The translations under genes were made by a program, and so were the position numbers. Below the pieces are notes generated by a model. That model was not told where the DNA came from. It was given only the letters and a program-made list of their open reading frames with translations, and did no database searches. Of a stretch of DNA of 64,000 nt, positions 13,178 to 22,763 are shown piece after piece. Source of the DNA: Rhodopseudomonas palustris. GTDB lineage: Bacteria > Pseudomonadota > Alphaproteobacteria > Rhizobiales > Xanthobacteraceae. Positions within the stretch are counted from its first letter, which is position 1, and the number at the start of each line of letters is the position of its first letter. The DNA lies in NCBI RefSeq assembly GCF_003226555.1, contig NZ_QKQS01000013.1, positions 161,890-225,889 on the forward strand, given 5' to 3'.

Positions 13178-13211
13178 TGCGCCCCGGCTCCGTGACGCAG
13201 TTCGGGGCGCA
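13178..13211 (+). terminator. Possible terminator hairpin after the hsp20 gene
   Basis: TGCGCCCCG at 13178-13186 and CGGGGCGCA at 13203-13211 form a 9-bp stem with a 16-nt loop, 28 bp after the stop codon. No clear U-tract follows. Confidence 0.4.
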
Positions 13212-13323
13212 GCTCAATTGCGAGCAGGTAGCGACTATTATCAATCGACAACAACTCGAATTTAACAAGTCTCGGCTGCAATCGGGTTGATCATCAACCC
13301 AACCAGCCCCGGGAGCCATTTGC

Positions 13324-13572
13324 ATGACTCAGCCGCGACGGTTTGCGCGCGTCCGCCCAAGCGGGCTCGTCTCTGGGAATGCCAGCCTGATCGTCGGCCC
13401 GAAACTGCCGGTGGTCCCCTGCCGCGTGATCGATTACTCGGCGGGCGGCGCCTGCGTCGAACTCAATGCCGACGCCAATCTGCCGCAGCGGTTCGAGATG
13501 CTGCACGGCGCCACCAGGAAGAAATGCCGGATGGTATGGAAGCGCGGCCGCCGCGTCGGGCTGTGCTTCTAG
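13324..13572 (+). CDS. PilZ-domain protein
   Basis: An 82-residue protein that is almost entirely a PilZ domain, the c-di-GMP-binding module. The N-terminal arginine motif is visible as RRFAR (residues 5-9) and the second motif as DYSAGGACV near 37-45. These are the two parts that contact c-di-GMP in the family. The strands continue to the C-terminus (KKCRMVWKRGRRVGLCF). It stands alone, followed by the convergent MotB-like gene 40 bp away. PilZ proteins often adjust motility or polysaccharide output, so the neighbour is suggestive, but there is no direct evidence of a link. Confidence 0.85.
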   Translation: MTQPRRFARVRPSGLVSGNASLIVGPKLPVVPCRVIDYSAGGACVELNADANLPQRFEMLHGATRKKCRMVWKRGRRVGLCF

Positions 13573-13612
13573 GTCAGCCCCATCAATCGACATCTGCCGG
13601 GTGAGGCCGTTG

Positions 13613-14470
13613 TCAGCGCTGCAGATCCGGCGGCAGCGGCGGATTTTCCCGCATCAAGGTGATGGTGACGCGGCGGTTGGCCGCCAGCGTCGGGGCATCC
13701 GGGAATAGCGGCTCGGCGTCGCCCTTGCCGACCAGCGACAGCACCTGGCTCGTCGGCAGGCCCTCCTGCTTCAGGATCTGGCGCACCGCATTGGCGCGGT
13801 TGACCGACAGGCCGAGCGGATCGTCGTCGCCGGGCCGGATCACGGTCGCGGCGGTATGGCCCACGATGGTCACCCGCAGCGAGGTGGCGCGCAGCGGCGC
13901 CGCGAGCCGGGCGACGAGTTGGCGGGTGCGTTCGTAAGGCATCGCCGAGCCGTCCGGAAACATCGGCCGGCCGTCCTGATCGGTCAGTTCGAGATTGAGC
14001 CCGACCGGGGTCTCTTCGAACACCACGTTCTTGGTCATTTCGGCGAGCTCAGGCACGTCCTGCAGCGCCTGACGTAGCGACGCGGAGGCCAGCGCGAATT
14101 CGCGCTCCGCCTTGGCGTGCGACGCGGCGCTGCCGGAGCCTCCGGCCTCCTCAAGATGCGGCGTGTTGCTGGCCTGATCGGGCGCGACGTTGCGCTTGCT
14201 CTTGACCTGGCCCTGCACCGGGACGCCGTCTGTCTCAAGGACGCCGGCAAACCGCGAGTTCTGCTGGACGCCGAACGCATCGCGCATCGAGCCGGCGACG
14301 ATCTGCAGCTTGCGGAGATCCTGCGTCGAGAACGACACCAGCATGACGAAGAAGCTGACCAGAAGCCCCATCAAGTCCGCGAAAGTGACGAACCAGCCGT
14401 GGGTGGCGTGAGCTTCCTCGACCTTCTTCTTGTTGTTACCCGAGGACAGACGCCCACCACCGCCCTTCAT
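13613..14470 (-). CDS. MotB-like protein with OmpA-type peptidoglycan-binding domain
   Basis: A 285-residue protein with MotB architecture. A short cytoplasmic N-terminus is followed by one membrane span (about 30-50) containing FADLMGLLVSFFVM, where the Asp matches the proton-binding Asp of MotB. Then comes a linker and a C-terminal OmpA-like domain (about 140-280) with VTIVGHTAA and LSVNRANAVRQIL. The start is the ATG at 14470 (MKGGGGRLSS); about 130 upstream in-frame codons are low-complexity and unlikely. There is no MotA partner beside it. It could be a flagellar stator subunit whose motA is elsewhere, or an ion-driven envelope protein of the TolR/PomB kind. Confidence 0.85.
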   Translation of the reverse strand: MKGGGGRLSSGNNKKKVEEAHATHGWFVTFADLMGLLVSFFVMLVSFSTQDLRKLQIVAGSMRDAFGVQQNSRFAGVLETDGVPVQGQVKSKRNVAPDQASNTPHLEEAGGSGSAASHAKAEREFALASASLRQALQDVPELAEMTKNVVFEETPVGLNLELTDQDGRPMFPDGSAMPYERTRQLVARLAAPLRATSLRVTIVGHTAATVIRPGDDDPLGLSVNRANAVRQILKQEGLPTSQVLSLVGKGDAEPLFPDAPTLAANRRVTITLMRENPPLPPDLQR

Positions 14471-14727
14471 CAGGATCGCCCCGACGCGGTCGTAAGGTGC
14501 AACATGGCGGGAAGTTCGGAACGCATATGCGGATCGCCGCTGATCAAACTCGGCGCCGCGATACCGCACGTGATGGAAGATCGATGCAGAAAATGCGCTT
14601 CGCAGCACCGATGACCATAGCGGCTGCGGATTACCAAACGGTTTCGTCAGCCTATAACATTCTTTAACCAAAATGCGCCTGTGTCTGCGCGTTGCAGTCC
14701 GCCTCTTCTCACCGACAGGTTCCGACC

Positions 14728-15354
14728 ATGACGACCGCTCTCGCCCCCGGCGCCGCCGATGCGCTGCTGTTTGATCTCGGCCGCGTGGTGATCGACTACG
14801 ACCTGCGCCGCACCTTGAAGGCATGGGCCGTCGAGCTCGGCAGCGATCCGCATGCGCTGATGGCAAAGCTGTCGCAGGACGACACTTTTCACCGCTACGA
14901 AACCGGCCACGTCACCAACGCGCAGTTTTTCGCCGCGGTGCGGAGCGCGCTCGGCCTGACGCTGACCGACGAACAGTTGCGCGAAGGCTGGAACGCGATC
15001 TTCATCGGTGAAATGCCGGGCATCGCGCCGCTGCTCGACCGCGCCGCCAAGCAGCTTCCGCTGTACGCGCTGTCCAACACCAACGACGCACACATCGCGC
15101 ATTTCTCCGAGCACTATGCCGAGTTGCTGGTGCACTTCCGCGAAATGTTTTTGTCGTCGCGGATCGGGATGCGAAAGCCGCACGGCGAGACCTACGATTA
15201 CGTCGTCAAGGCGATCGGAGTGGTGCCGCAGCGCATTGTGTTCTTCGACGATCTGGCCGAAAACATCGAGGCGGCGCGCGAGCGCGGGCTGCACGCCGTC
15301 CAGGTGCATTCCAGCGACGACGTCGCCCGCGCGCTCGATCAGCTCGGCCTGTAA
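14728..15354 (+). CDS. HAD-superfamily hydrolase (subfamily IA)
   Basis: A 208-residue HAD phosphatase-like protein. The nucleophile motif is LLFDLGRVVIDYD near residue 15, of the type seen in YihX and the N-domain of epoxide hydrolases. Motif II is ALSNTNDAHI near 115, the motif III Lys is in GMRKPHGETYDYV near 148, and motif IV is VFFDDLAENIEAAR near 172. All catalytic elements are present. The start is the ATG at 14728 (MTTALAPGA). The substrate is unknown; many relatives act on sugar phosphates or small phospho-metabolites. The thioesterase gene follows 31 bp later and is probably co-transcribed. Confidence 0.9.
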   Translation: MTTALAPGAADALLFDLGRVVIDYDLRRTLKAWAVELGSDPHALMAKLSQDDTFHRYETGHVTNAQFFAAVRSALGLTLTDEQLREGWNAIFIGEMPGIAPLLDRAAKQLPLYALSNTNDAHIAHFSEHYAELLVHFREMFLSSRIGMRKPHGETYDYVVKAIGVVPQRIVFFDDLAENIEAARERGLHAVQVHSSDDVARALDQLGL

Positions 15355-15385
15355 GCGCGCGCGAACGAAGCACCGACGAGACGTG

Positions 15386-15865
15386 ATGATGACCGACGCT
15401 GCTGCCGATCTCGCCTGGGATCATCCCGCCCCGTTCACGCTGCCGATGACGCCGGCGCCGGCCGATATCGACGGGCTGAATCACACCAACAACTCGGTGT
15501 ATGTGCGCTGGTGTGACAGCGTCGGCTGGGCGCATTCCGAAGCGCTCGGCCTGTCGCTCGCCGACTGGCAACGGATCGACCGGGCGATGGCGATCCGACG
15601 CGGCGAATACGACTACCTGCTGCCGAGCCATCTCGGCGATGAGATGCTGCTCGGCACCTGGATCTACGGCAGCGACGGCAAACTGGTGATGGAGCGCCGC
15701 TTCCAACTGATCCGCCTGCGCGACGGCGCCACCATCATGCGCGGACGCTGGCAGCTGGTGTGCATCGAGCTGAGCAGCGGCCGCCCGCGGCGTCTGCCGC
15801 CGGAATTCGCCAGCGTGTATCTGCCGGTGATGATCAAGGCGGACGACGCCTCGTCGTCCGCCTGA
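15386..15865 (+). CDS. Acyl-CoA thioesterase, hotdog fold (4HBT type)
   Basis: A 159-residue single-domain hotdog protein of the 4-hydroxybenzoyl-CoA thioesterase/YbgC family. The active-site segment DIDGLNHTNNSVYVRWCD lies near residues 25-42, with the Asp and His/Asn positions typical of the group. The later strands (EYDYLLPSHLGDE, MERRFQLIRLRDG) follow the fold. The start is ATG ATG at 15386 or 15389. The substrate is not predictable; it hydrolyses some acyl-CoA or acyl-ACP. It probably forms a two-gene unit with the HAD gene and ends just before the convergent membrane-protein gene. Confidence 0.9.
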   Translation: MMTDAAADLAWDHPAPFTLPMTPAPADIDGLNHTNNSVYVRWCDSVGWAHSEALGLSLADWQRIDRAMAIRRGEYDYLLPSHLGDEMLLGTWIYGSDGKLVMERRFQLIRLRDGATIMRGRWQLVCIELSSGRPRRLPPEFASVYLPVMIKADDASSSA

Positions 15866-15880
15866 CGACCACGCACCGCG

Positions 15881-16225
15881 CTACTGCGGCGGGTTGCGGC
15901 AATCCATCGAATACACCAGCTCGCCCTTCGCGGTGCGGCCGATAGGCTGGCACGGCACATAGGCGCGGCCGGTTGGCGCGCTCGGCGCAACAGTGGCCGG
16001 TGCGGCGTCGCTCGCAGCCGGCGCGGCCGGCGGCGTCGCTGCGGCGGGCGGCGGCACGGGTGCTGCAGCTCCAGGCGCAGACGCGCCCGGCGGGCCGTAG
16101 TCGTCGGCGTTGAAGGACGGCGCCCAGCCCTTGCTCCAGTCGTGGCGCATCCAATACACCGAGCCGAACGCGATGATGCCGACCACGACCATGATCCGCA
16201 GGAACCATTTCGGAAAGTCTTCCAT
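15881..16225 (-). CDS. Uncharacterised single-span membrane protein
   Basis: A 114-residue protein with one membrane span near the N-terminus (about 8-25, FLRIMVVVGIIAFGSVYWM). A Pro/Ala-rich linker (about 45-85) follows, and then a short C-terminal segment with two Cys residues (YVPCQPIGRTAKGELVYSMDC) that could form a disulfide in the periplasm. I do not recognise the family. The start at 16225 (MEDFPKWFLR) is supported by the membrane segment position. It is convergent with the thioesterase gene and divergent from moeA. Confidence 0.7.
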   Translation of the reverse strand: MEDFPKWFLRIMVVVGIIAFGSVYWMRHDWSKGWAPSFNADDYGPPGASAPGAAAPVPPPAAATPPAAPAASDAAPATVAPSAPTGRAYVPCQPIGRTAKGELVYSMDCRNPPQ

Positions 16226-16419
16226 CTGCCCGCTCCGTCCGCTCGATGCCTGGACCGTGGTACAGGCCGACGCAACGGTTCCACAATAATGATTTCGAAC
16301 GACGCGGCGGCGGGTCGCGGGTCGCGGCGATGGCGCTACGGCCTTGCACGGCCGCTGCGCGCCACCTAAAGCCGGATCGTAACGGTTCGATTCACGTCCG
16401 ACTGCCAGGGAGGAGCCCG

Positions 16420-17631
16420 ATGGCCTTGATGCCGGTTGACGAAGCGCTTGCCGCGGTGCTCGCCGGCGTAGATGGCCTCGACACCGAGATGGTCGCGATC
16501 GAGGACGCCCACCGCCGGGTGCTGGGGCGCGATCTCGTCGCGCTACGGACCCAGCCGCCGCAGCCGATGTCGGCGATGGACGGCTACGCGGTGCGCGCCG
16601 CCGATGTCGCAGCTCCGCCGGCGACGCTGCGGGTGATCGGCGAGGTCGCTGCCGGACGGCCGGTGACGATCGGAATCGGCCCGGGTGAGGCGCTGCGGAT
16701 CTTCACCGGCGGCGTGGTGCCCGACGGCGCCGACGCGGTGGTGATTCAGGAAGACACGCTGCGCGACGGCGACCGCGTCACGGTCAACGAATCCGTCCGG
16801 CCCGGCCGGCACATCCGCCCCGCAGGCGTCGACTTCCGCGAAGGCCAAATCCTGCTGCGCCAGGGGCACCGCCTGAGCGACCGCGACCTCGCGCTCGCCG
16901 CCGGCATGAACCACGCCGCGCTGCCGGTGCATCGCCGCCCCCGGCTGGCGATGCTCGCCACCGGCGACGAGCTGGTGATGCCGGGAACGGCGCCCGCCCC
17001 CGGCCAGATCGTCTATTCCAACGGCTACGCGCTGCGCGCTCTGGCGCAGGCCGAAGGCGCCGAGGTGATCGACCTCGGCATCGCCGCCGATACGCTGGAG
17101 GCGACCCGGGCCGCGATCCGGCAGGCCCGCGATCTCGGCGTCGATATTCTAGTCACCACCGGCGGCGCGTCCGCCGGCGACCACGATCTGGTCAAGGGTG
17201 CGCTGGAAGCCGAAGGCACGACGATCTCGTTCTGGAAGATCGCGATGCGCCCGGGCAAGCCGATGATGCATGGCCGTCTCGGCCCGATGCGAGTGATCGG
17301 CCTGCCCGGCAATCCGGTGTCGTCCTACGTCTGTGCGGTGCTGTTCATGGTGCCGCTGATCCGGGCTCTGTGCGGCATGAGCGAGCCCGGGCACGTCCGC
17401 GAGCCGGCGCTGCTCGGCGCGAATCTTTCCGCCAACGACCGGCGCCAGGACTATCTGCGCGCCACGCTGTCGCGCGACGAAACCGGACGACAGGTCGCGA
17501 CCCCGGTCGACAGTCAGGACTCGTCGCTGCTGGCGCGGCTCGCCGCGGCCGAAGCGCTGATCGTTCGCCCGGCGTTCGAGCCAGCCGCCCAGGCCGGTTC
17601 ACCCTGCGTCATCCTTAAGCTCCCACTATAG
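16420..17631 (+). CDS. moeA: Molybdopterin molybdenumtransferase
   Basis: Inserts molybdate into adenylylated molybdopterin, the last step of Mo-cofactor synthesis. It has 403 residues. The start is the ATG at 16420 with a strong GGGAGGAG ribosome site; upstream in-frame sequence is not family-like. Signature parts are [14 protein letters not shown] near 48-61, [16 protein letters not shown] near 90, [12 protein letters not shown] in the MoCF domain near 246, and [10 protein letters not shown] near 297. moaC is usually close to moeA in relatives; here the two are 7.2 kb apart. lexA follows 176 bp downstream with its own promoter. Confidence 0.97.
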   Translation: MALMPVDEALAAVLAGVDGLDTEMVAIEDAHRRVLGRDLVALRTQPPQPMSAMDGYAVRAADVAAPPATLRVIGEVAAGRPVTIGIGPGEALRIFTGGVVPDGADAVVIQEDTLRDGDRVTVNESVRPGRHIRPAGVDFREGQILLRQGHRLSDRDLALAAGMNHAALPVHRRPRLAMLATGDELVMPGTAPAPGQIVYSNGYALRALAQAEGAEVIDLGIAADTLEATRAAIRQARDLGVDILVTTGGASAGDHDLVKGALEAEGTTISFWKIAMRPGKPMMHGRLGPMRVIGLPGNPVSSYVCAVLFMVPLIRALCGMSEPGHVREPALLGANLSANDRRQDYLRATLSRDETGRQVATPVDSQDSSLLARLAAAEALIVRPAFEPAAQAGSPCVILKLPL

Positions 17632-17665
17632 CGACCCGTGAAATTCCTGGTGTTCGATTAAGAGG

Positions 17666-17693
17666 TTGCGGAACACACCCCGAACAGATAGTG
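17666..17693 (+). promoter_or_regulatory. lexA promoter with the first LexA operator
   Basis: A likely -35 TTGCGG and a -10 TAGTGT are separated by 17 bp. The LexA box GAACACACCCCGAAC (17671-17685), an exact GAAC-N7-GAAC of the alphaproteobacterial type, sits in the spacer where bound LexA would block RNA polymerase. Confidence 0.75.
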
Positions 17694-17761
17694 TACATTC
17701 ATGATTTGTTTTCGAGATTCGGGGACGATGAAGCTCTCGCAAGGGTTCGCCGCCGGGTTCG

Positions 17762-17776
17762 GAACGCACCTCGAAC
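17762..17776 (+). promoter_or_regulatory. Second LexA operator upstream of lexA
   Basis: GAACGCACCTCGAAC is a second exact GAAC-N7-GAAC match, 31 bp before the lexA start codon and 91 bp after the first box. It may act as a downstream roadblock or a second promoter operator. Confidence 0.65.
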
Positions 17777-17807
17777 CGGCCGATCGTCGCCGAATGGGGA
17801 ATCGCCG

Positions 17808-18518
17808 ATGCTGACGCGCAAGCAGTTTGAGCTGTTGAAATTCATCAACGAGCGGTTGAAGGAAGCGGGCGTCCCGCCCTCCTTCGACGAGATGAAGGAT
17901 GCGCTCGACCTGCGCTCGAAGTCGGGCATCCATCGCCTGATCACGGCCCTGGAGGAGCGAGGCTTCATCCGCCGGCTACCGAACCGCGCCCGCGCCATCG
18001 AGGTCATCAAGCTGCCGGATACCAGCGGCATGCCCAACGGAGGCCGCCGCGGCTTCACCCCGAGCGTGATCGAGGGCAATCTCGGCAAGGTCCGCCCACC
18101 GAGCCCGGAGCCGGCCGAGGACGATCATGATCGCGGCAGCGTCGCAGTGCCGGTGATGGGGCGGATCGCCGCCGGTACCCCGATCGAAGCGTTGCAGAGC
18201 CGCAGCCACACCATCAGCGTACCGGCCGACATGCTGGGCAGCGGCGAACACTACGCACTCGAAGTGCGCGGCGACTCGATGGTCGAAGCCGGCATTCTCG
18301 ACGGCGATATGGCGCTGATCCAGAAGAACGAGGTCGCCAGCACCGGCGATATCGTGGTGGCACTGATCGACGAAGAGGAAGCGACGCTGAAGCGCTTCCG
18401 CCGTCGTGGCGCATCGATCGCGCTGGAGCCGGCCAACGCCGCCTATGAGGTCCGGATCCTGCCGCCCAACCGCGTCCGCATCCAAGGCAAGCTGATCGGG
18501 CTGTACCGCAAGTACTGA
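17808..18518 (+). CDS. lexA: LexA repressor
   Basis: The SOS repressor, 236 residues. The N-terminal winged helix (1-65, [17 protein letters not shown]) binds the operator. The C-terminal S24 peptidase domain carries the Ala122-Gly123 cleavage site (GRIAAGTP), the nucleophile Ser157 ([10 protein letters not shown]) and the general base Lys195 (EATLKRF). RecA filaments trigger self-cleavage after DNA damage. The start at 17808 gives the conserved MLTRKQ beginning; earlier in-frame codons are leader sequence. Two LexA boxes upstream show autoregulation. It converges on comEC. Confidence 0.98.
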   Translation: MLTRKQFELLKFINERLKEAGVPPSFDEMKDALDLRSKSGIHRLITALEERGFIRRLPNRARAIEVIKLPDTSGMPNGGRRGFTPSVIEGNLGKVRPPSPEPAEDDHDRGSVAVPVMGRIAAGTPIEALQSRSHTISVPADMLGSGEHYALEVRGDSMVEAGILDGDMALIQKNEVASTGDIVVALIDEEEATLKRFRRRGASIALEPANAAYEVRILPPNRVRIQGKLIGLYRKY

Positions 18519-18550
18519 GGCGCGCTTTTTAGTTTTGGCGAGCGTCGCGC

Positions 18551-20821
18551 TCAGTCCTCGTCTGTTCGGTCCTGCGGAGCTGGGGTCGCATCGTCGGAGG
18601 TGGCCGGTGCCGGGCGCCTGATCGAGGCCGGCCTGCCCTGCGTCTCCGCGGTCGCTTCGGCCCATGGCCGGCTGCGGCCCCTTGGTCGGGCCGCTTCGGT
18701 GACAAACACAGCGGATGCATCCTTGCTTCGCCGCAGCGCCAGCGTCCCGCTGGCTTGCAGATTATCGTGGCCGATCACCCGCGCCGCACAGTCCGGCGGC
18801 GGCTGGCCTGCGGTGACGATCAGCACCGCACGGGCGCAATCATCGGCCAGGCCGTCCGGCCGGAGCGACAGCGCAACCAACCGTCCATCCGCGAGCGGCG
18901 TGACGCAGCCGTCGGCGTCGCAAGATACGCCGGCACGCAGCGAAGCGTCGTCCGGCGTGCGGGAATCGGCGTCGGCCGCGAGCCATTGCTTCAGCCGGAA
19001 CGCGTCGGCGCCGCTCTGCATCAGCCGTAGCCGTCCGTCGGCGCCGCGCACCGCGACCTGCTTCGCATCGCCGGAGACAAGCACCTCCGGCTGCGGCGTC
19101 AGCGCCGCCCAGCCGATCGCCACGATCAGCCCGATCGCTCCCGACCAGCGAAGCCACGTGCGCAGCAATCCGACCGTCACCAGACCAAGCGAGGCCAGCA
19201 GCAGCGGGCCGGTGCCGAACGCGGTGACGCGGCCGACCGCGCCGGGCAGCGCCGCCACCCATTGCGCCACCAGGACCATCCAGTCGATGCCGAACTCCAT
19301 GATCCGCCAGAACGGCGCATCGAAGCCGAACGGCATCGCGGCGAGGCCCAGCAACCCCGCCGGCATCACGATCGCCGAGACCACCGGCATCGCCGCAAGG
19401 TTGCTGAGCACGCCGTAGGGCGTGATGCGGTGGAAGTGATAGGCGGCGTAAGGCATGGTCGCGAGCCCTGCGACCAGCGAGGCGAGCGTCAGCAGCGCGA
19501 TCTCGCGGCCACCCCACAGCGCGGCGCGCGCCGCCACCGAACTGTCGGCGGCTGCGAACAATGCCGGCATCCCGATCTGTACCAATGCGACCAGACCTAG
19601 CGTGGCGGCGAACGACATCTGGAAGCTGGGATGCACCAGCGCCTCGGGTGCAATCGTCAGCACGATCAGCGCCGCCAGCGCCAGGGTGCGGAAGGTGATG
19701 GCGCGGCGATCGACCATCACCGCGATCAGCACCACCGCGGTCATCAGAAAGCTGCGCTGGGTCGCCACTTCGGCGCCCGACAGCAGCAGATAGAACGCCG
19801 CGGCGGCGAGCGCCGCGGCAGCCGCGACCTTCTTGATCGGAAACGTCACCGTGAGAGCTGGGATCAGCGCCAATAGCGCGCGCAGCGCAAAGAACACCAC
19901 GCCCGCGACCACCGCCATGTGGTAACCGGAGATCGACAGCACATGGCCCAATCCGGAAACGAACATCGCGTCATTGACCGGCGTCGAGATCGCATCGCGC
20001 TTGCCGGTGAGCAACGCGGTGGCGATGGCGCGGGCGTCGCCATCGAGCGCGGCCCTGATCCGCGCGTCGATGCCGTCGCGCAATCCCTGCATCGCCGCCG
20101 CATAGCGCAACCGCCAACCGCCGTCTTGCACCGGCGCCGCGGCGGCAATTCCGCCGAGCACGAAGCCGGACGCGCCGATGCCCTGGAAATACAGGTCGCG
20201 AGCGAAGTCGTAGCCACCCGGCCGCAGCGGCTGTAACGGCGGCTGCAGCCGGGCCTTCAGTGTCACGAAGCTGCCGACGGCAGGCGCTTTGCCCTTCTTC
20301 ACCGACAGTCGTACCCGTTCGAGCCGTGGCGGCGTCCGCGCCGCATGCAGATCGGTGATGCGCAGCACGAAACGGTCAGTGCGCTCGCGCTCTTCGCGGA
20401 CTTCGACGAAGCCGCTCAGCCGGGCGGCGAACATCGGCTTGCTCAGCACCGGATGCGCAATGCGGGCGGCCTTCAGCGAGGCGGTGGCAAAGCCCGACAC
20501 CGCCGCCGCGATCAGTAACAGCGGCGCGAACGCCCGGGTGCGGCGGAGCAGAAAAGTTGCGATCGCGAATCCGGCAGCAGTGACAGCGGCGACCCAGGCG
20601 ACCGGCTCGTGGTCGGCCGCGAAATACAGCGCGATGCCGGAGCCGAATGCGACGGGCGTCCACGGCAACAGCCGTCCCGGCCCTGCTTCGGCGCGCGCCC
20701 ATTCGCGCAGCCGATCGATCAGCACAGGCCACCATTTCAGCCCGAACGCCAACAACGCGGCGGCCCCCGCCGAGGCGCCGACCGGCCATGTCCGTGCCCT
20801 GGTTCGATCGCGCCCCTGCAA
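18551..20821 (-). CDS. comEC: ComEC/Rec2-type DNA-uptake membrane protein
   Basis: A polytopic inner-membrane protein of 756 residues, related to the channel that takes single-stranded DNA into the cytoplasm during transformation. An N-terminal DUF4131-type region with an OB-like part (VGSFVTLKARLQPP near 185) is followed by the competence domain with the characteristic GLGHVLSISGYHMAVV near 288 and LLSGAEVATQRSFLM near 345. The C-terminal part (about 600-756) is a degenerate remnant where other ComEC proteins have a beta-lactamase-like nuclease; it lacks a visible metal-binding His motif. The start is uncertain: the frame opens at a TTG at 20821 with no clear ATG. DNA-uptake function is inferred from the family only. 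Confidence 0.85.
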   Translation of the reverse strand: MQGRDRTRARTWPVGASAGAAALLAFGLKWWPVLIDRLREWARAEAGPGRLLPWTPVAFGSGIALYFAADHEPVAWVAAVTAAGFAIATFLLRRTRAFAPLLLIAAAVSGFATASLKAARIAHPVLSKPMFAARLSGFVEVREERERTDRFVLRITDLHAARTPPRLERVRLSVKKGKAPAVGSFVTLKARLQPPLQPLRPGGYDFARDLYFQGIGASGFVLGGIAAAAPVQDGGWRLRYAAAMQGLRDGIDARIRAALDGDARAIATALLTGKRDAISTPVNDAMFVSGLGHVLSISGYHMAVVAGVVFFALRALLALIPALTVTFPIKKVAAAAALAAAAFYLLLSGAEVATQRSFLMTAVVLIAVMVDRRAITFRTLALAALIVLTIAPEALVHPSFQMSFAATLGLVALVQIGMPALFAAADSSVAARAALWGGREIALLTLASLVAGLATMPYAAYHFHRITPYGVLSNLAAMPVVSAIVMPAGLLGLAAMPFGFDAPFWRIMEFGIDWMVLVAQWVAALPGAVGRVTAFGTGPLLLASLGLVTVGLLRTWLRWSGAIGLIVAIGWAALTPQPEVLVSGDAKQVAVRGADGRLRLMQSGADAFRLKQWLAADADSRTPDDASLRAGVSCDADGCVTPLADGRLVALSLRPDGLADDCARAVLIVTAGQPPPDCAARVIGHDNLQASGTLALRRSKDASAVFVTEAARPRGRSRPWAEATAETQGRPASIRRPAPATSDDATPAPQDRTDED

Positions 20822-20919
20822 GGCCGCGCCCCACCTTCGCTGCCCAGCGAACAGTGGAGCAGATCAGCGGCGCCGGCAATCGCCGGCACCGCATCGTCCA
20901 TTATCCCATCAGTCGGGCA

Positions 20920-22602
20920 TCAGCCCTTCGCCACTTCCTTGGCGAAGGTATCACGCAGCCCGATGGTACGATTGAACACCGGCTTGTCCGCGGTCGAGTC
21001 GCGATCGCGGACGAAGTACCCCTGACGCTCGAACTGCAGCGGCTCGGTCGAAGCGCTCGCCGCCGTCTCCGGCTCGATCCGCGCGTCGGTCAGAACTTCG
21101 AGCGACTGAGGATTGAGATCGTCGGCGAAGGTCGCGGCGCTCGGCGCCGGATTGGCGAACAGCTGGTTGTAGATCCGGATCTCAGCCTTGACCGACTGCG
21201 CCGCCGGTAGCCAGTGCATCGTCGCCTTGACCTTGCGGCCGTCGGGCGCGTTGCCGCCGCGGGTCTCCGGATCGTAAGTGCAGCGCAGCTCGACGACCTC
21301 GCCGGCGTCGTTCTTGATCACTTCGCGGCACTTGATGAAATAGGCGTAGCGCAGCCGCACTTCATTGCCGGGAAACAGCCGGAAGAACTTCTTCGGCGGC
21401 GTTTCCATGAAGTCGTCCTGCTCGATGTAGATCTCGCGGCCGAAGGTGATCTTGCGGGTGCCGGCGGCAGGATCGTCGGGATGGTTGATCGCCTCCAGCT
21501 CTTCGGTCTGGCCTTCCGGGTAGTTCTCGATCACCACCTTCAGCGGCTTCAGCACCGCCATCCGCCGCTGCGCGGTGCGGTTCAATTCCTCGCGGATGCA
21601 GAATTCCAGCATGCCGAGATCGACCACGCTGTTGGCCTTCGCCACGCCGATCCGCTTGACGAAATCGCGCAGCGCCGCCGGCGGCACGCCGCGCCGGCGC
21701 ATGCCGGCCATCGTCGGCATCCGCGGATCATCCCACCCCGACACATGGCCGCCGCGCACCAGCTCGGTCAGCACACGCTTCGACAGCAGCGTGTAGGTGA
21801 TGTTGAGCCGGGCGAATTCGTACTGATGCGGCTGCGACGGCACCGGCAGCTTCGACAGCAGCCATTCATACAGCGGCCGATGGTCCTCGAACTCCAGCGT
21901 GCAGATCGAATGGGTGACGCCCTCGATCGCGTCCGACTGGCCGTGGGCGTAGTCGTAGCTCGGATAGATCGACCATTTGTCGCCGGTGCGCGGATGGTGC
22001 GCGTGCAGAATGCGGTACAGCACCGGATCCCGCAGGTTGATGTTGCCCGACGCCATGTCGATCTTGGCGCGCAGCACTCGCGCGCCATTCGGAAACTCGC
22101 CGGCCTTCATCCGCCGGAACAGGTCGAGATTTTCCGCGACCGAACGATCGCGGAACGGGCTGTTCTGGCCCGGCTCGGTCAGCGTGCCGCGGCTGGCGCG
22201 GATCTCGTCCTGCGACTGGTCGTCGACATAGGCGTCGCCGTTCTGGATCATCAGCTCCGCCCAGGCGTAGAGCTGCTCGAAATAGTCCGAGGCGTAGAAC
22301 ATGTGCTCGCCCCAGTCGAAGCCGAGCCAGCGGACATCGGCCTGGATCGAGTCGATGTACTCCTGCTCTTCCTTGGTCGGATTGGTGTCGTCGAACCGCA
22401 GATGGCAGCGGCCGCCGAACTCCTGCGCAATGCCGAAATTCAGCGCGATCGACTTGGCATGGCCGATGTGCAGATAGCCGTTGGGCTCCGGCGGGAACCG
22501 GGTCACGATGGTCCGGTGCCTGCCGCTGTCGAGATCGGCCTGGACGATGTCGCGAATGAAGTCGCGCCCTGCTTCGCCCGCCGCTGTATCTGCCGTGGTC
22601 AT
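20920..22602 (-). CDS. glnS: Glutaminyl-tRNA synthetase
   Basis: Charges tRNA-Gln with glutamine; class I synthetase of 560 residues. HIGH motif [12 protein letters not shown] lies near residues 39-50 and the KMSKS-equivalent LLSKRVL near 270. The GlnRS-specific C-terminal anticodon-binding beta-barrels follow (about 340-555), with the sequences typical of bacterial GlnRS ([17 protein letters not shown]). Many alphaproteobacteria lack GlnRS and make Gln-tRNA through GatCAB, so its presence is notable though known in this family. It is divergent from gltX across 161 bp. Confidence 0.97.
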   Translation of the reverse strand: MTTADTAAGEAGRDFIRDIVQADLDSGRHRTIVTRFPPEPNGYLHIGHAKSIALNFGIAQEFGGRCHLRFDDTNPTKEEQEYIDSIQADVRWLGFDWGEHMFYASDYFEQLYAWAELMIQNGDAYVDDQSQDEIRASRGTLTEPGQNSPFRDRSVAENLDLFRRMKAGEFPNGARVLRAKIDMASGNINLRDPVLYRILHAHHPRTGDKWSIYPSYDYAHGQSDAIEGVTHSICTLEFEDHRPLYEWLLSKLPVPSQPHQYEFARLNITYTLLSKRVLTELVRGGHVSGWDDPRMPTMAGMRRRGVPPAALRDFVKRIGVAKANSVVDLGMLEFCIREELNRTAQRRMAVLKPLKVVIENYPEGQTEELEAINHPDDPAAGTRKITFGREIYIEQDDFMETPPKKFFRLFPGNEVRLRYAYFIKCREVIKNDAGEVVELRCTYDPETRGGNAPDGRKVKATMHWLPAAQSVKAEIRIYNQLFANPAPSAATFADDLNPQSLEVLTDARIEPETAASASTEPLQFERQGYFVRDRDSTADKPVFNRTIGLRDTFAKEVAKG

Positions 22603-22763
22603 TCGTCAATCGTCCTACTGGTCGGAACCGAAAGGGGTATCTGCCAAATCCGCCGCCCCGCGCCAACCCCTTCAGGCTGCGCGGAGCACTTTAGTTATGC
22701 GCCGATCCTGCTATACACCCTGCGCGCCGCTCCGGCCCGTTCCCTTCCCTGAATTTGGTTCGA

